Under the pieces are notes generated by a model that worked only from the letters and a program-made list of their open reading frames with translations, did no database searches and was not told where the DNA came from. Both the position numbers and the translations under genes were made by a program. A stretch of DNA of 64,000 nucleotides. It comes from Streptomyces sp. R302 (GTDB lineage: Bacteria > Actinomycetota > Actinomycetes > Streptomycetales > Streptomycetaceae). Each line of letters starts with the position of its first letter. Positions within the stretch are counted from its first letter, which is position 1. Positions 26,043 to 35,308 of this stretch are shown here, piece after piece. The stretch is taken from assembly GCF_012927245.1 (NCBI RefSeq), contig NZ_JABBGE010000001.1:1207513-1271512 (forward strand), in the 5' to 3' direction.

Positions 26043-27506
26043 GTGACGTCTCGAAAGCCCGATGAACCATTGGCGCGCAACTCCAGACTCCGCCTCGTCC
26101 GTCCGCGCTCGCTGGCCACCGCACGGAGGGCCGCGACGACGCGCCGCACCCGGCCTGCCCCGAGGCCGCCCGAGGGCACCCCGCCCCGCGCGGAACTGGC
26201 CCGCCAGGCCAGACTCGTCCTCGCCGACGCCGTGCGGATCGCCCGCTGGGCAGCCGCCCCGCGCGGCCCCCAGCCGGGTCTACGCGCGGCGACGGCCCCG
26301 CCGCCCTCCGCTTCCGCCGCTTCCGGCTCCCCCTCCGCCGCTGCCGCCCCGAGCGCGACCACCGCCGAACAGGCGGCCGCCGCCCTCGACCTGACGCCGG
26401 ATCGGGTCCGGGCCGGCTGGGACCGGGCCCGGCTCGCCGGCCTCGTCGAGCTGCACGGCGCCACCGTCCGCCCCGGCTGGCGGCTCCAGGCCTGGGACCG
26501 GGACGACTCCGCCGTGCTGCGCGGCTGGGTCGCGCTCCTCGACGCCTGGTCGCTGGTCCACCCCGCCCCCGAGGGCGTCTCGCCCGGCGCGGTCGCCGAG
26601 GTCGTGGAGGCCGTGCCGCAGGTCCTGTCGCTGCTCCAGCTCTCCCAGGGCCCCGTCCTCCTCCCCGCCCTCCTCGACCTTCTCGGCCAGCGCGTCGACG
26701 AACTCCGCGAGGAGCGCTGCGAGGTGCCGGACGACGGCGCGCCCGCGCACCCCGCGCCCCCCGCCGAGCGGCTGCCCGCCCTGCTCGACTGGGCCCTCGA
26801 AGGCCTCGCCGAGGTCGGCGCGCTCACCCTGGACGGGGAGGCGGGCCCGGAGGGACGTCACGCGACCCTGACCCCGCTCGGCAACTGGGCGGTGTGGGTC
26901 AAGCTGGAGCAGATCTGCGTCGCCGCGCAGAGCCCCGCCGGCAACATCGAGCAGTCCGCCGCCGACATGCTCCGCGGCTGCGCCCGGCTCACCCCGGGCC
27001 CGGCCCGTGACGAGTACCGCGCGTGGCTCGCCGCCCGCCCGCTGGCCGGCGCGGTCGCCGAGCTCCTCGCCGCCGCGCGCGGCGAGGACGCCCTGCTGCG
27101 CGGCCTGGCCTTCGAGGCGCTGCGGGTCGTCGGCGCCCCCGCGGAGGCGGAGGTCCGCGCCGCGGTCGCCGAGCCCCCGCTGCGCCCGTACGCGCTGCTG
27201 TGGCTCGCCGAGTACGAGGGCACCGACCCGGACGACGCCCCGGAGGTCCTCACCCGCGAGGAGGCGACCTGGCTCTGGGTGGACACCGCGGCCGCCGTCG
27301 CCGACCACGGGGAGAGCGAGCTGCTGGTACGGCACCTGGACTCGGCGGTCCAGGGCACCGTGCCCGCCCTCCTGGAGGAGGTCAGGGCGGTGGGCCACCC
27401 GAGGACCGTCCAGGTGCTCGTGGCCCTCGCCGCCGCCCACCCCGACCCGGCCCTGGCCAAGGCGGTCCGCCGGGCCGCCTTCCAGGTCCACACCGGCACG
27501 CTCTGA
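26043..27506 (+). CDS. Conserved actinobacterial protein with possible helix-turn-helix and helical-repeat C-terminus
   Basis: A 487-aa protein I cannot name. The first 60 residues are Arg-rich and disordered-looking. A low-complexity Ala/Ser/Pro stretch (about 85-115) precedes a segment resembling a winged helix (TAEQAAAALDLTPDRVRAGWDRARLAGLVELHGATVRPG). The remaining 300 residues are Leu/Ala-rich helices with regular spacing, similar to HEAT-like repeats. No membrane segment or enzyme motif is visible. GTG at 26043 follows the upstream gap. A DNA- or protein-binding scaffold is plausible but unproven. Confidence 0.75.
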   Translation: MTSRKPDEPLARNSRLRLVRPRSLATARRAATTRRTRPAPRPPEGTPPRAELARQARLVLADAVRIARWAAAPRGPQPGLRAATAPPPSASAASGSPSAAAAPSATTAEQAAAALDLTPDRVRAGWDRARLAGLVELHGATVRPGWRLQAWDRDDSAVLRGWVALLDAWSLVHPAPEGVSPGAVAEVVEAVPQVLSLLQLSQGPVLLPALLDLLGQRVDELREERCEVPDDGAPAHPAPPAERLPALLDWALEGLAEVGALTLDGEAGPEGRHATLTPLGNWAVWVKLEQICVAAQSPAGNIEQSAADMLRGCARLTPGPARDEYRAWLAARPLAGAVAELLAAARGEDALLRGLAFEALRVVGAPAEAEVRAAVAEPPLRPYALLWLAEYEGTDPDDAPEVLTREEATWLWVDTAAAVADHGESELLVRHLDSAVQGTVPALLEEVRAVGHPRTVQVLVALAAAHPDPALAKAVRRAAFQVHTGTL

Positions 27507-27553
27507 ACCCGGGGCGGGCGCCCTTCCGGCGCCCGCCCGCCGGATCCCCGGGG

Positions 27554-27955
27554 TCAGTCCGCCGCGCCGGGCGCGTACGTCCCGAAGCTCCAGACGTTGC
27601 CCTCGCCGTCTCGGGCCATGTAGTCGCGGGAGCCGTAGTCCTGGTCCGTGGGCGGCATCAGGATCTCCACGCCGTGGGCGACGGCGCGGGAGTGGTGCTC
27701 GTCGACGTCGCGGACCCGGACGTAGACGCCCACCGGACCGGAACCGGCCATCAGCTTGTCGAACTCGCTGCCGGTGCCCGAACTGCCGAGCATCACCATC
27801 CCGTTCCCGTACGCCAGCTCGGCGTGGGCCACCAGGCCGTCCTCGCCCTCGTACACCGCGGTGGCGGTGAACCCGAAGGCCTCCGTGAGCAGCGTGATCG
27901 CCGCCTTCGCGTCCCGGTACGTCAGCGCCGGACAGATGTCGGGTGCCTCGGACAT
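27554..27955 (-). CDS. VOC-family protein (glyoxalase/bleomycin-resistance fold)
   Basis: A 133-aa protein with the paired beta-alpha-beta-beta-beta units of the vicinal oxygen chelate superfamily. It contains ALTYRDAKAAITLLTEAFGF at the start and SRDYMARDGEGNVWSFGTY at the end, the pattern of the PhnB/YP-type branch. Metal ligands are not obvious in every expected position, so it may bind rather than catalyse. ATG at 27955 has GAGAGGGA nine bases upstream; GTG at 27964 is an alternative. Confidence 0.85.
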   Translation of the reverse strand: MSEAPDICPALTYRDAKAAITLLTEAFGFTATAVYEGEDGLVAHAELAYGNGMVMLGSSGTGSEFDKLMAGSGPVGVYVRVRDVDEHHSRAVAHGVEILMPPTDQDYGSRDYMARDGEGNVWSFGTYAPGAAD

Positions 27956-28031
27956 CCCGCTCACTCCCTCTCGATCGAACCCGCTCGGTCGGATGTGACC
28001 TGGGGCACAGTCTTGCAGTCGGCGTCGCCCC

Positions 28032-28925
28032 TCAGCGGAAGGTGTTGCACTGGGCCATGTCGCCGGTCCGGTAGCCCGTGCGGAACCACTGCTGCCGCTG
28101 CTCGGCCGAGCCGTGCGTCCAGTTCTCCGGGGTCACCCGGCCCTGGAAGCGCTCCTGGATGCGGTCGTCGCCGACGGCCGCCGCCGCGTCCAGGCCGTCC
28201 CGGATGTCGGTGTCGTCGAGCCGGGTGAGCAGCGGCCGTCCGGTGGACTCGTCGGGGGTGGTCGTCGCGTGCCGGGCCCACACGCCCGCGTAGCAGTCCG
28301 CCTGGAGCTCGACGCGGACCGCGTTGGAGTCGGCGCCGGTCCGCCCGTCCTGGGAGCGGCTGAGCGTCCCCATCAGGTTCTGGACGTGATGGCCGTACTC
28401 GTGGGCCACCACGTACGCCTGGGCGAAGGGTCCGCCGCTGGAGCCGAACGTGGTCCGCAGCTCCTCGAAGAAGCCCAGGTCCAGGTAGACCTGCCGGTCG
28501 CCGGGGCAGTAGAAGGGGCCGACCGCCGAGCTCGCCGCGCCGCACGCCGTGGCGACCCGCCGGCTGAACAGGACGGTGGAGGCGGGGGCGTAGGTGCCGC
28601 CCCTGCGGGTGTACTCGCCCCGCCAGTAGTCCTGGAGGCTGTTGACCACGGCCACGGTCCGGCAGTCCTGCCGGCTGTTGGCGTCCGCGCCGGTCCGGCA
28701 GTCCTGGCTCACCTGCGCCGCGGAGGAGGAGCTGGCCGCGGGCGTGTCCTCGCCGCCGCCGGAGAGCCCGAGCTGGTCGGGGCCGACGCCGAGGAGCAGG
28801 CCGAGGATCAGGGCGACGAAGCCGATGATCCCGCCGCCGACGGTGGCCCTCCCGCCCGGGACGCGGCTGCCGCGGACGTCCTTCACCTCGGTGGTGTCCA
28901 GACGGGCGTCGTCGTCGAACTGCAC
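28032..28925 (-). CDS. Neutral zinc metallopeptidase (YpfJ family)
   Basis: A 297-aa membrane-anchored protein of the YpfJ type (putative neutral zinc metallopeptidase). A cytosolic N-terminus (MQFDDDARLDTTEVKDVRGSR) leads to one TM helix (GGGIIGFVALILGLLLGVG), and the extracellular domain has the zinc motif in VVAHEYGHHVQNLMG. The typical start and length match the family. Biochemical function is not established in general. It is divergent from the ABC-F leader region. Confidence 0.9.
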   Translation of the reverse strand: MQFDDDARLDTTEVKDVRGSRVPGGRATVGGGIIGFVALILGLLLGVGPDQLGLSGGGEDTPAASSSSAAQVSQDCRTGADANSRQDCRTVAVVNSLQDYWRGEYTRRGGTYAPASTVLFSRRVATACGAASSAVGPFYCPGDRQVYLDLGFFEELRTTFGSSGGPFAQAYVVAHEYGHHVQNLMGTLSRSQDGRTGADSNAVRVELQADCYAGVWARHATTTPDESTGRPLLTRLDDTDIRDGLDAAAAVGDDRIQERFQGRVTPENWTHGSAEQRQQWFRTGYRTGDMAQCNTFR

Positions 28926-29100
28926 GGTCCACCTCCGCGTCGCCGCGGCGGCCGGACCGCCGCCCTCCGCCGAGTATCGAATGATCTCGACCGATCCGCT
29001 CTTTTTGTCAGTGATTCAGGCGATCCTCTGGGTGATGAGAGATAAGTCCCTCTCTGTCCTCCGTCGCCCGTGTGGCCGAAAACCAGTTGCATCAGCCCGT

Positions 29101-29112
29101 TAGACTGGCCGC
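29101..29112 (+). promoter_or_regulatory. -10 box of a predicted leaderless transcript
   Basis: TAGACT at 29101-29106 is followed by six bases and then the ATG at 29113, so transcription should start at or beside the A of that ATG. No ribosome site precedes the ATG, as expected for a leaderless mRNA. I do not see a clear -35 element. Confidence 0.55.
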
Positions 29113-29139
29113 ATGGCCGTTCTCCTCTGGGTGCATTAG
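29113..29139 (+). CDS. Eight-residue leader ORF upstream of ABC-F gene
   Basis: A complete ORF encodes MAVLLWVH and stops at TAG (29137-29139), 63 bp before the ABC-F start. It is immediately followed by the perfect palindrome GGCGTCGACGCC (29141-29152). Short leader peptides control several antibiotic-resistance ABC-F genes by ribosome stalling, so this could be an attenuation leader. Its size makes chance occurrence possible; the -10 box placed for a leaderless start is the main support. Confidence 0.45.
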   Translation: MAVLLWVH

Positions 29140-29202
29140 CGGCGTCGACGCCCGCCACCAGCCGTCTCTTCCGCCGTCTTCCCACCGCCCTGGAGTCTGT
29201 CC

Positions 29203-30801
<1,599 letters not shown>

Positions 30802-30868
30802 GCCCCGGCTGGATCATTCGGCTCATCGCCGGATCCGTCATCTGAGTGAGAAGGTCTCGTACCCCCGG

Positions 30869-30905
30869 CGCGGGCCTCTGCCGAATCCTTCCGGCAGGGC
30901 CCGCG
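30869..30905. terminator. Hairpin terminator after ABC-F gene
   Basis: CGCGGGCCTCTGCCG (30869-30883) pairs with CGGCAGGGCCCGCG (30892-30905) with one bulged base and an 8-nt loop, 68 bp after the ABC-F stop. Confidence 0.7.
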
Positions 30906-30948
30906 TCGCACGTTTGTTCCCTCAGTAGGCCTGACCTGGCGGTCCCTT

Positions 30949-31083
30949 GATCCACTCCTTCGAGGGATGCGATCCGGCCCTGCGGAATGTCAGCTTCCGA
31001 TCGTGCGGACGACGTACTCGTCCGCAAACCCGGCACGACGGACCTTGTCGAATGGGTGGCCAGGATGCCGGGGAGGGGTGATC
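30949..31083 (+). promoter_or_regulatory. gbn promoter region: four GATC sites and an inverted repeat
   Basis: GATC occurs at 30949, 30971, 30999 and 31080, about ten times the density expected from composition. A perfect inverted repeat TGCGGACGA-N5-TCGTCCGCA lies at 31004-31026. The gene downstream encodes the GATC-binding protein Gbn, so autoregulation is likely. This and the terminator account for the 321-bp gap 30802-31122. Confidence 0.55.
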
Positions 31084-31122
31084 ATGAGAAGTCCAGAGCG
31101 CACTTCCCATGAGGAGGCACGG

Positions 31123-31344
31123 GTGGCCGAGACTCTGAAGAAGGGCAGCCGGGTGACCGGCGCCGCGCGCGACAAGCTCGCGGCAGACCTGAAGAAGAAG
31201 TACGACTCCGGGGCGAGTATCCGGGCGCTGGCCGAGGAAACGGGCCGCTCCTACGGATTCGTCCACCGGATGCTCAGTGAATCCGGAGTGACGCTGCGTG
31301 GTCGCGGCGGCGCGACCCGGGGCAAGAAGGCAGCCTCGGCCTGA
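31123..31344 (+). CDS. gbn: Gbn-type nucleoid-associated protein
   Basis: A 73-aa basic protein: a Lys/Arg-rich N-terminus, a helix-turn-helix (YDSGASIRALAEETGRSYGFVHRMLSESGVTLR, about residues 27-60) and a basic tail (RGRGGATRGKKAASA). Length and sequence match S. coelicolor SCO1839, described as the GATC-binding nucleoid protein Gbn, which shapes chromosome structure and affects development. GTG at 31123 follows GAGGAGG (31111-31117). Confidence 0.88.
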   Translation: MAETLKKGSRVTGAARDKLAADLKKKYDSGASIRALAEETGRSYGFVHRMLSESGVTLRGRGGATRGKKAASA

Positions 31345-31444
31345 CGCCGGGGGCGGCTCGACCCGTCCACCGGGATCCTCCCGGTGGGCACCCGGTCGGT
31401 CCTGCGACCGGCCGGGTGGTTACTGTGCAGTCACTTAGCATCGG

Positions 31445-31458
31445 ATGCAGTGCTGCAT
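31445..31458. promoter_or_regulatory. Inverted repeat in enoyl-CoA hydratase promoter
   Basis: ATGCAG-TG-CTGCAT is a perfect 14-bp inverted repeat at 31445-31458, 19 bp before the start codon and just after a possible -10 (TAGCAT, 31437-31442). It could bind a repressor of the downstream gene. No adjacent regulator gene is visible. Confidence 0.4.
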
Positions 31459-31476
31459 TGGAACCGGAGGCGCCCC

Positions 31477-32277
31477 ATGACCACGCCCGACGACTCCCAG
31501 CTCGTCTTCGACAAGGACGGTGTACGGCTCACCGTCGAGGACGCCGTTGCCACGGTGACCCTGACCAACCCGGCGAAGCGCAACGCCCAGTCTCCCGCTC
31601 TGTGGCGGGCGTTGACGGAAGCCGGCCGGTCGCTGCCGGGCAGCGTGCGGATCGTCGTCCTGCGCGGTGAGGGCAAGTCCTTCTCCGCCGGACTCGACCG
31701 ACAGGCCTTCACGCCCGAGGGCTTCGACGGAGAGCCGTCCTTCCTCGACATGGCGCGCGGGTCCGACGCGGACCTCGACGCGGTCATCGCCGAGTACCAG
31801 GAGGCGTTCACCTGGTGGCGCCGCAGCGACCTCGTGTCCATCGCGGCCGTCCAGGGCCACGCCATCGGCGCCGGCTTCCAGCTCGCCCTCGCCTGCGACC
31901 TGCGGGTCGTCGCCGAGGACGTGCAGTTCGCGATGCGCGAGACCAGCCTGGGCCTCGTCCCCGACCTCACCGGGACGCACCCCCTCGTCTCCCTCGTCGG
32001 CTACGCCCGCGCGCTGGAGATCTGCGCCACCGGCCGCTTCGTCCACGCCGAGGAGGCCGAGCGCATCGGCCTGGCCAACATCTCCGTGCCCGCCGCCGAG
32101 CTCGACGCGGCCGTACGGGACCTGAGCGCCGCCCTCCTCGCCGCACCGCGCGACGCGGTCGTCGAGACCAAGGCGCTGCTCCAGGGTGCCATCGGCCGCT
32201 CCTACGAGGACCAGCGCACCGCCGAGCGCGCCGCCCAGGCCCGCCGCCTCCGCGACCTCGCAGGCCTCGGCGACTGA
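31477..32277 (+). CDS. Enoyl-CoA hydratase/isomerase family protein
   Basis: A 266-aa crotonase-fold protein. The oxyanion-hole segments are GEGKSFSAGLDRQAF and VQGHAIGAGFQLALACDLRVVAEDVQF. In the active-site stretch FAMRETSLGLVPDLTGTHPLV, the Glu near ETSLGL and the Asp in PDLTGTHPL fit the position of acid/base residues, though the second catalytic Glu of classical hydratases is not evident. It could be a hydratase, isomerase or hydrolase of an acyl-CoA. ATG at 31477 follows GGAGG. Confidence 0.88.
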   Translation: MTTPDDSQLVFDKDGVRLTVEDAVATVTLTNPAKRNAQSPALWRALTEAGRSLPGSVRIVVLRGEGKSFSAGLDRQAFTPEGFDGEPSFLDMARGSDADLDAVIAEYQEAFTWWRRSDLVSIAAVQGHAIGAGFQLALACDLRVVAEDVQFAMRETSLGLVPDLTGTHPLVSLVGYARALEICATGRFVHAEEAERIGLANISVPAAELDAAVRDLSAALLAAPRDAVVETKALLQGAIGRSYEDQRTAERAAQARRLRDLAGLGD

Positions 32278-32283
32278 CAGGCC

Positions 32284-32955
32284 CTAGCGCAGCTCCGTCA
32301 CCACCACCGTGACCGCGGCGCCCTCCGGGGCCGCCGCGGCCGCCGCCTCGCGCGCGGCCCGGGCCGTCTCCGGCACCGGGCGGTCCGCGGACACCGCGCA
32401 CTCCACCCGGACCGCCTCCGGCGTCCGGTGCACCGGTGGGCCCAGTGCGTCCGTCATCGCCGCCACGCCCGGCGCCCGCAGCACCGCGAGGGCCACCGGG
32501 TCGTCGGTGGCCGGCGAGGTCAGGGCCGGCGGCGGGGGAGCGGGCTCCGGTACGGGCGCCTCCTCCAGGAGGTCCGTCACCCGCAGGTCGACCTCCGTCA
32601 CCGCCAGGCCGAGCTCCCGCGCCGCCGCGAGCAGCAGCGCCCGTACCTCCTCCGCCGTCTCCGGCAGCGAGCGCCCGCCCGCCACCGCGGCGAACTCCGC
32701 CTCGATCCGCAGCGGCCCGGCCGGCAGCCCGCCCGGCGGCACCGGGAACGGGCCCGGGTCCCCGGCGGGCCCCGCCGCGCCGATCCGCAGGGCGCCCGGC
32801 ACCGCGTCCCGTACCCCCGCCACCGCCCGGCCCAGCGCCTCCCGGGCCGCGCGCTCCGCGAGCCACGCGCCGTCCGCCGCCGTGCCGAGCGGCAGCAGCC
32901 TGCCCGGCGCCAGGCGGTCGCGCACCGCCGTCGTCCAACCGTCACCCGTGGTCAT
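32284..32955 (-). CDS. Conserved hypothetical protein next to the Asp23 operon
   Basis: A 223-aa Ala/Pro-rich protein with no signal peptide or membrane helix and no motif I recognise. Two similar halves can be suspected: both include a stretch about alternate acidic/hydrophobic strands (RIEAEFAAVAGGRSLPETAEEVRALLLAAA and RVECAVSADRPVPETARAAREAAAAAAPEGAAV, abbreviated here), the pattern of Asp23-like alpha/beta units. It is divergent from the Asp23/AmaP operon, consistent with a related envelope role. That relationship is an inference. Confidence 0.65.
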   Translation of the reverse strand: MTTGDGWTTAVRDRLAPGRLLPLGTAADGAWLAERAAREALGRAVAGVRDAVPGALRIGAAGPAGDPGPFPVPPGGLPAGPLRIEAEFAAVAGGRSLPETAEEVRALLLAAARELGLAVTEVDLRVTDLLEEAPVPEPAPPPPALTSPATDDPVALAVLRAPGVAAMTDALGPPVHRTPEAVRVECAVSADRPVPETARAAREAAAAAAPEGAAVTVVVTELR

Positions 32956-32969
32956 TGCCCCAGCCTGCC

Positions 32970-32994
32970 GTATCCCCGGAGCGGCATCGGGTAA
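32970..32994 (+). promoter_or_regulatory. SigB-type promoter of the Asp23 operon
   Basis: GTAT (32970-32973), a 15-bp spacer and GGGTAA (32989-32994) match the Streptomyces SigB-family pattern GNNT-N14-16-GGGTAY except for the last base. The start codon of the first Asp23 gene is 53 bp downstream. Confidence 0.6.
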
Positions 32995-33046
32995 CCGCCC
33001 TTAGTGTGGGCGAAGAACCCCGAAATATCCTGAAAGGGGCTTAATC

Positions 33047-33502
33047 ATGACGGACAGCGAACGCAGCGGGGAGTCCCCCACGGTCACCAAGAAGGGCGGC
33101 GGCGCGGCCGCCACCCGGGGCCGGACCACCATCGCCGACGGCGTGGTCGAGAAGATAGCGGGCATGGCCGCCCGCGACGTCGTCGGCGTCCACGCCATGG
33201 GCAGCGGGCTCTCCCGCACCTTCGGCGCCGTCCGCGACCGCGTCCCCGGCGGAGGCGGCGCCAAGGCGAGCGTCACCCGGGGCGTCAAAGCCGAGGTCGG
33301 CGAGGTGCAGACCGCCCTCGACCTGGAGATCGTCGTCGACTACGGCGTCTCCATCTCCGACGTCGCCGGAGCCGTCCGCGAGAACGTGATCGCGGCCGTC
33401 GAACGGATGACAGGCCTGGAGGTCGTCGAGGTCAACATCGCGGTCAGCGACGTGAAGCTGCCCGACGAAGAGGAAGACGAGCCGGAGTCCCGGCTCCAGT
33501 AG
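33047..33502 (+). CDS. Asp23/Gls24 family envelope stress response protein
   Basis: A 151-aa Asp23/Gls24 protein. The core reads TTIADGVVEKIAGMAARDVVGVHAMG, then VKAEVGEVQTALDLEIVVDYGVSISDVAGAVRENVIAAVERMTGLEVVEVNIAVSDVKL (split here into pieces). It ends in an acidic tail (EEEDEPE). Asp23 of Staphylococcus is a membrane-associated alkaline-shock protein anchored by AmaP. First gene of a five-gene operon behind a SigB-like promoter; AAAGGGG precedes ATG 33047. Confidence 0.93.
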   Translation: MTDSERSGESPTVTKKGGGAAATRGRTTIADGVVEKIAGMAARDVVGVHAMGSGLSRTFGAVRDRVPGGGGAKASVTRGVKAEVGEVQTALDLEIVVDYGVSISDVAGAVRENVIAAVERMTGLEVVEVNIAVSDVKLPDEEEDEPESRLQ

Positions 33503-33519
33503 CCGGAAAGGGGTTCATC

Positions 33520-33711
33520 ATGAGCATGGCGGTGGTCGGCCTGCTGGCCGGCATGGGTCTCGGCTTCGCCGGATACTTCGGCGGCTTCGGGGCGTTTCTC
33601 CTGGTCGCGGCCCTGGGCGCGGTCGGCTTCGTGGTCGGCCGCCTCCTCGACGGCGACCTCGAACCCGGCGACCTGCTGCGCAGCCGCGACCGCGGCGACC
33701 GGCGGCGGTGA
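33520..33711 (+). CDS. Small membrane protein (DUF2273-like)
   Basis: A 63-aa protein with one or two Gly/Ala-rich hydrophobic segments (residues 2-42, including LLAGMGLGFAGYFGGFGAFLLV) and a charged tail (RSRDRGDRRR). Proteins of this size and pattern (DUF2273) occur between Asp23 genes in Gram-positive bacteria. It is 17 bp after the first Asp23 gene and shares its operon. Confidence 0.85.
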   Translation: MSMAVVGLLAGMGLGFAGYFGGFGAFLLVAALGAVGFVVGRLLDGDLEPGDLLRSRDRGDRRR

Positions 33712-33717
33712 CGGCGG

Positions 33718-34077
33718 GTGTCCACGGACGTCACGGAACGCCCGCCGGTGCGGGAACGCGGCGCGACCACGGTCGCCGACCGCGTGGTCGCCAAGATCTC
33801 CGCCCAGGCCGCCAAGGAGGCCCTGGGCGGAGTGCCGGAGGGCGGCCACCGGCCGCACGCCTCGGTGGTCGTGCACCGGGACGCCGCCCGCATCTCGGTC
33901 AGCCTCGAACTCGACTACCCCACGGACGTCGGCCGCCGCTGCGGCGCCGTCCGGGCCCGGGTCCGCGGCCGGGTGGAGGAACTCGTCGGCATGGAGGTCC
34001 ACGAGGTCGCCGTGCACGTCGAGCGCCTCCACTCCCCGCGCACCGCGCCCGCCGCCCGGAAGGGCCGCCTGGCATGA
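33718..34077 (+). CDS. Second Asp23/Gls24 family protein
   Basis: A 119-aa Asp23 paralogue: TTVADRVVAKISAQAAKEALG at the start, then VSLELDYPTDVGRRCGAVRARVRGRVEELVGMEVHEVAVHVERL. It lacks the acidic tail of the first copy. Start is GTG at 33718, six bases after the preceding stop; its end overlaps the next gene by ATGA. Two Asp23 proteins in one operon may form mixed assemblies. Confidence 0.9.
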   Translation: MSTDVTERPPVRERGATTVADRVVAKISAQAAKEALGGVPEGGHRPHASVVVHRDAARISVSLELDYPTDVGRRCGAVRARVRGRVEELVGMEVHEVAVHVERLHSPRTAPAARKGRLA

Positions 34078-34691
34078 CCTCACCCGAACAGCCCACCGAC
34101 GGGGTGCCCGTCCTCACCGAGGACGACGGAGGCGGTACGGAGAGCGAGCGGGTCCGCCGCTTCTGGGCCGTCCGCCGCGTCCCCGCCGCCCTGCTCGCCG
34201 CCGTCGTCCTCGGCGGCGCGGGGCTGCTCCTCTACGACGTGGCCGCCGTCCGGGCCGACCGGACCGCCATGAGCTGGCGGCGCGAGCTCGCCGACGACCT
34301 CGCCACCCGGCCCCTCGACGACGCCGGGACCCTCGCGATCGCCGCCGGCGCCGTCCTCCTCGGCGTCTGGCTCCTCGTCCTGGCCTCCACCCCCGGCCTG
34401 CGCTCGGTCCTCCCCATGCGCCGCACCCACCCCGACGTCCGCGCCGGACTCGACCGGGAGGCCGCCGCGCTCGCCCTGCGCGACCGGGCCATGGAGGTCT
34501 CCGGGGTGCAGTCCGTGAAGGTCAGGGTCGGCCGCGCCAAGGTCGGCGTCCGGGCCGTCTCCCACTTCCGCCCGCTCGACGACGTCCGCGCCGACGTCGA
34601 GTCCGTCCTCACCGACGGCGTCGAGGAGCTCGGGCTCGCCCACCGGCCCACGCTGACCGTACGGGTGGACCGACCGTCCAAGAAGGGGTGA
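34074..34691 (+). CDS. DUF6286 membrane protein of the Asp23 operon
   Basis: A 205-aa protein with two TM helices (about residues 35-58 and 88-110). They are separated by an extracytoplasmic stretch (VRADRTAMSWRRELADDLATRPLDDA), and a cytosolic C-terminal domain of about 90 residues follows (AMEVSGVQSVKVRVGRAKVGVRAVSHFRPLDDV). I take it as the DUF6286 family found only in this operon type. It overlaps its neighbours at both ends. Confidence 0.85.
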   Translation: MTSPEQPTDGVPVLTEDDGGGTESERVRRFWAVRRVPAALLAAVVLGGAGLLLYDVAAVRADRTAMSWRRELADDLATRPLDDAGTLAIAAGAVLLGVWLLVLASTPGLRSVLPMRRTHPDVRAGLDREAAALALRDRAMEVSGVQSVKVRVGRAKVGVRAVSHFRPLDDVRADVESVLTDGVEELGLAHRPTLTVRVDRPSKKG

Positions 34692-34696
34692 GGCCC

Positions 34697-35296
34697 GTGC
34701 ACGCACCGGTCACCGCCGTCCTCCGGCGCGTCAACCGCGCCCTGCTCGGCCTCGCCGGGCTGCTCCTCGTCCTCGCCGGCGGCGCCGTCCTCGCCGCGGG
34801 ACTCGACCTGCCCGTACCGTCCTGGTGGCCCTGGTCGGGCCCCGACGACGTGCTCCTGACCGCCGCCCGCCGGCAGCGGTGGCGTGGGGAGGGCTGGTGG
34901 TGGCCGACGGTCATCGCCGTCCTCGGCGTCCTCGTCCTGCTCGCCCTGTGGTGGCTCATCGCCCAGTTCCGCCGGGCCCGGCTCACCGAGGTCCTGGTCG
35001 ACACCGGCGACGGCGACGCCGCCGTGCTGCGCGGCCGGGCCCTGGAGAGCGTCCTGGAGGCGGACGCCGCCGCGCAGGAGGGCGTCGCCCAGGCCCGGGT
35101 CGCCCTCACCGGCCGCCGCACCGCCCCCCGTACCCGGGTCGCGCTCCTCCTGGAGCCGTACGCCTCCCCCGGCGAGGCGCTGGCCGGGCTCGGCGGCGAG
35201 GCCCTGGCACGCGCGCGTACGTCCGCGGGCCTGGCCGCCCTGCCCACCGAGGCCCGGCTCCGCGCGGTCAAGCACCACGCCCGCCGGGTGACCTGA
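34697..35296 (+). CDS. amaP: Alkaline shock response membrane anchor protein AmaP
   Basis: A 199-aa AmaP-like protein with two hydrophobic segments (RVNRALLGLAGLLLVLAGGAVLAAG and WPTVIAVLGVLVLLALWWLIAQF) and a C-terminal domain with Asp23-interacting features. GTG at 34697 has AAGGGG eight bases upstream; GTG at 34688 would overlap the preceding stop and is the alternative. AmaP tethers Asp23 at the membrane in staphylococci. Confidence 0.88.
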   Translation: MHAPVTAVLRRVNRALLGLAGLLLVLAGGAVLAAGLDLPVPSWWPWSGPDDVLLTAARRQRWRGEGWWWPTVIAVLGVLVLLALWWLIAQFRRARLTEVLVDTGDGDAAVLRGRALESVLEADAAAQEGVAQARVALTGRRTAPRTRVALLLEPYASPGEALAGLGGEALARARTSAGLAALPTEARLRAVKHHARRVT

Positions 35297-35308
35297 GACG
35301 GCCTGCGG

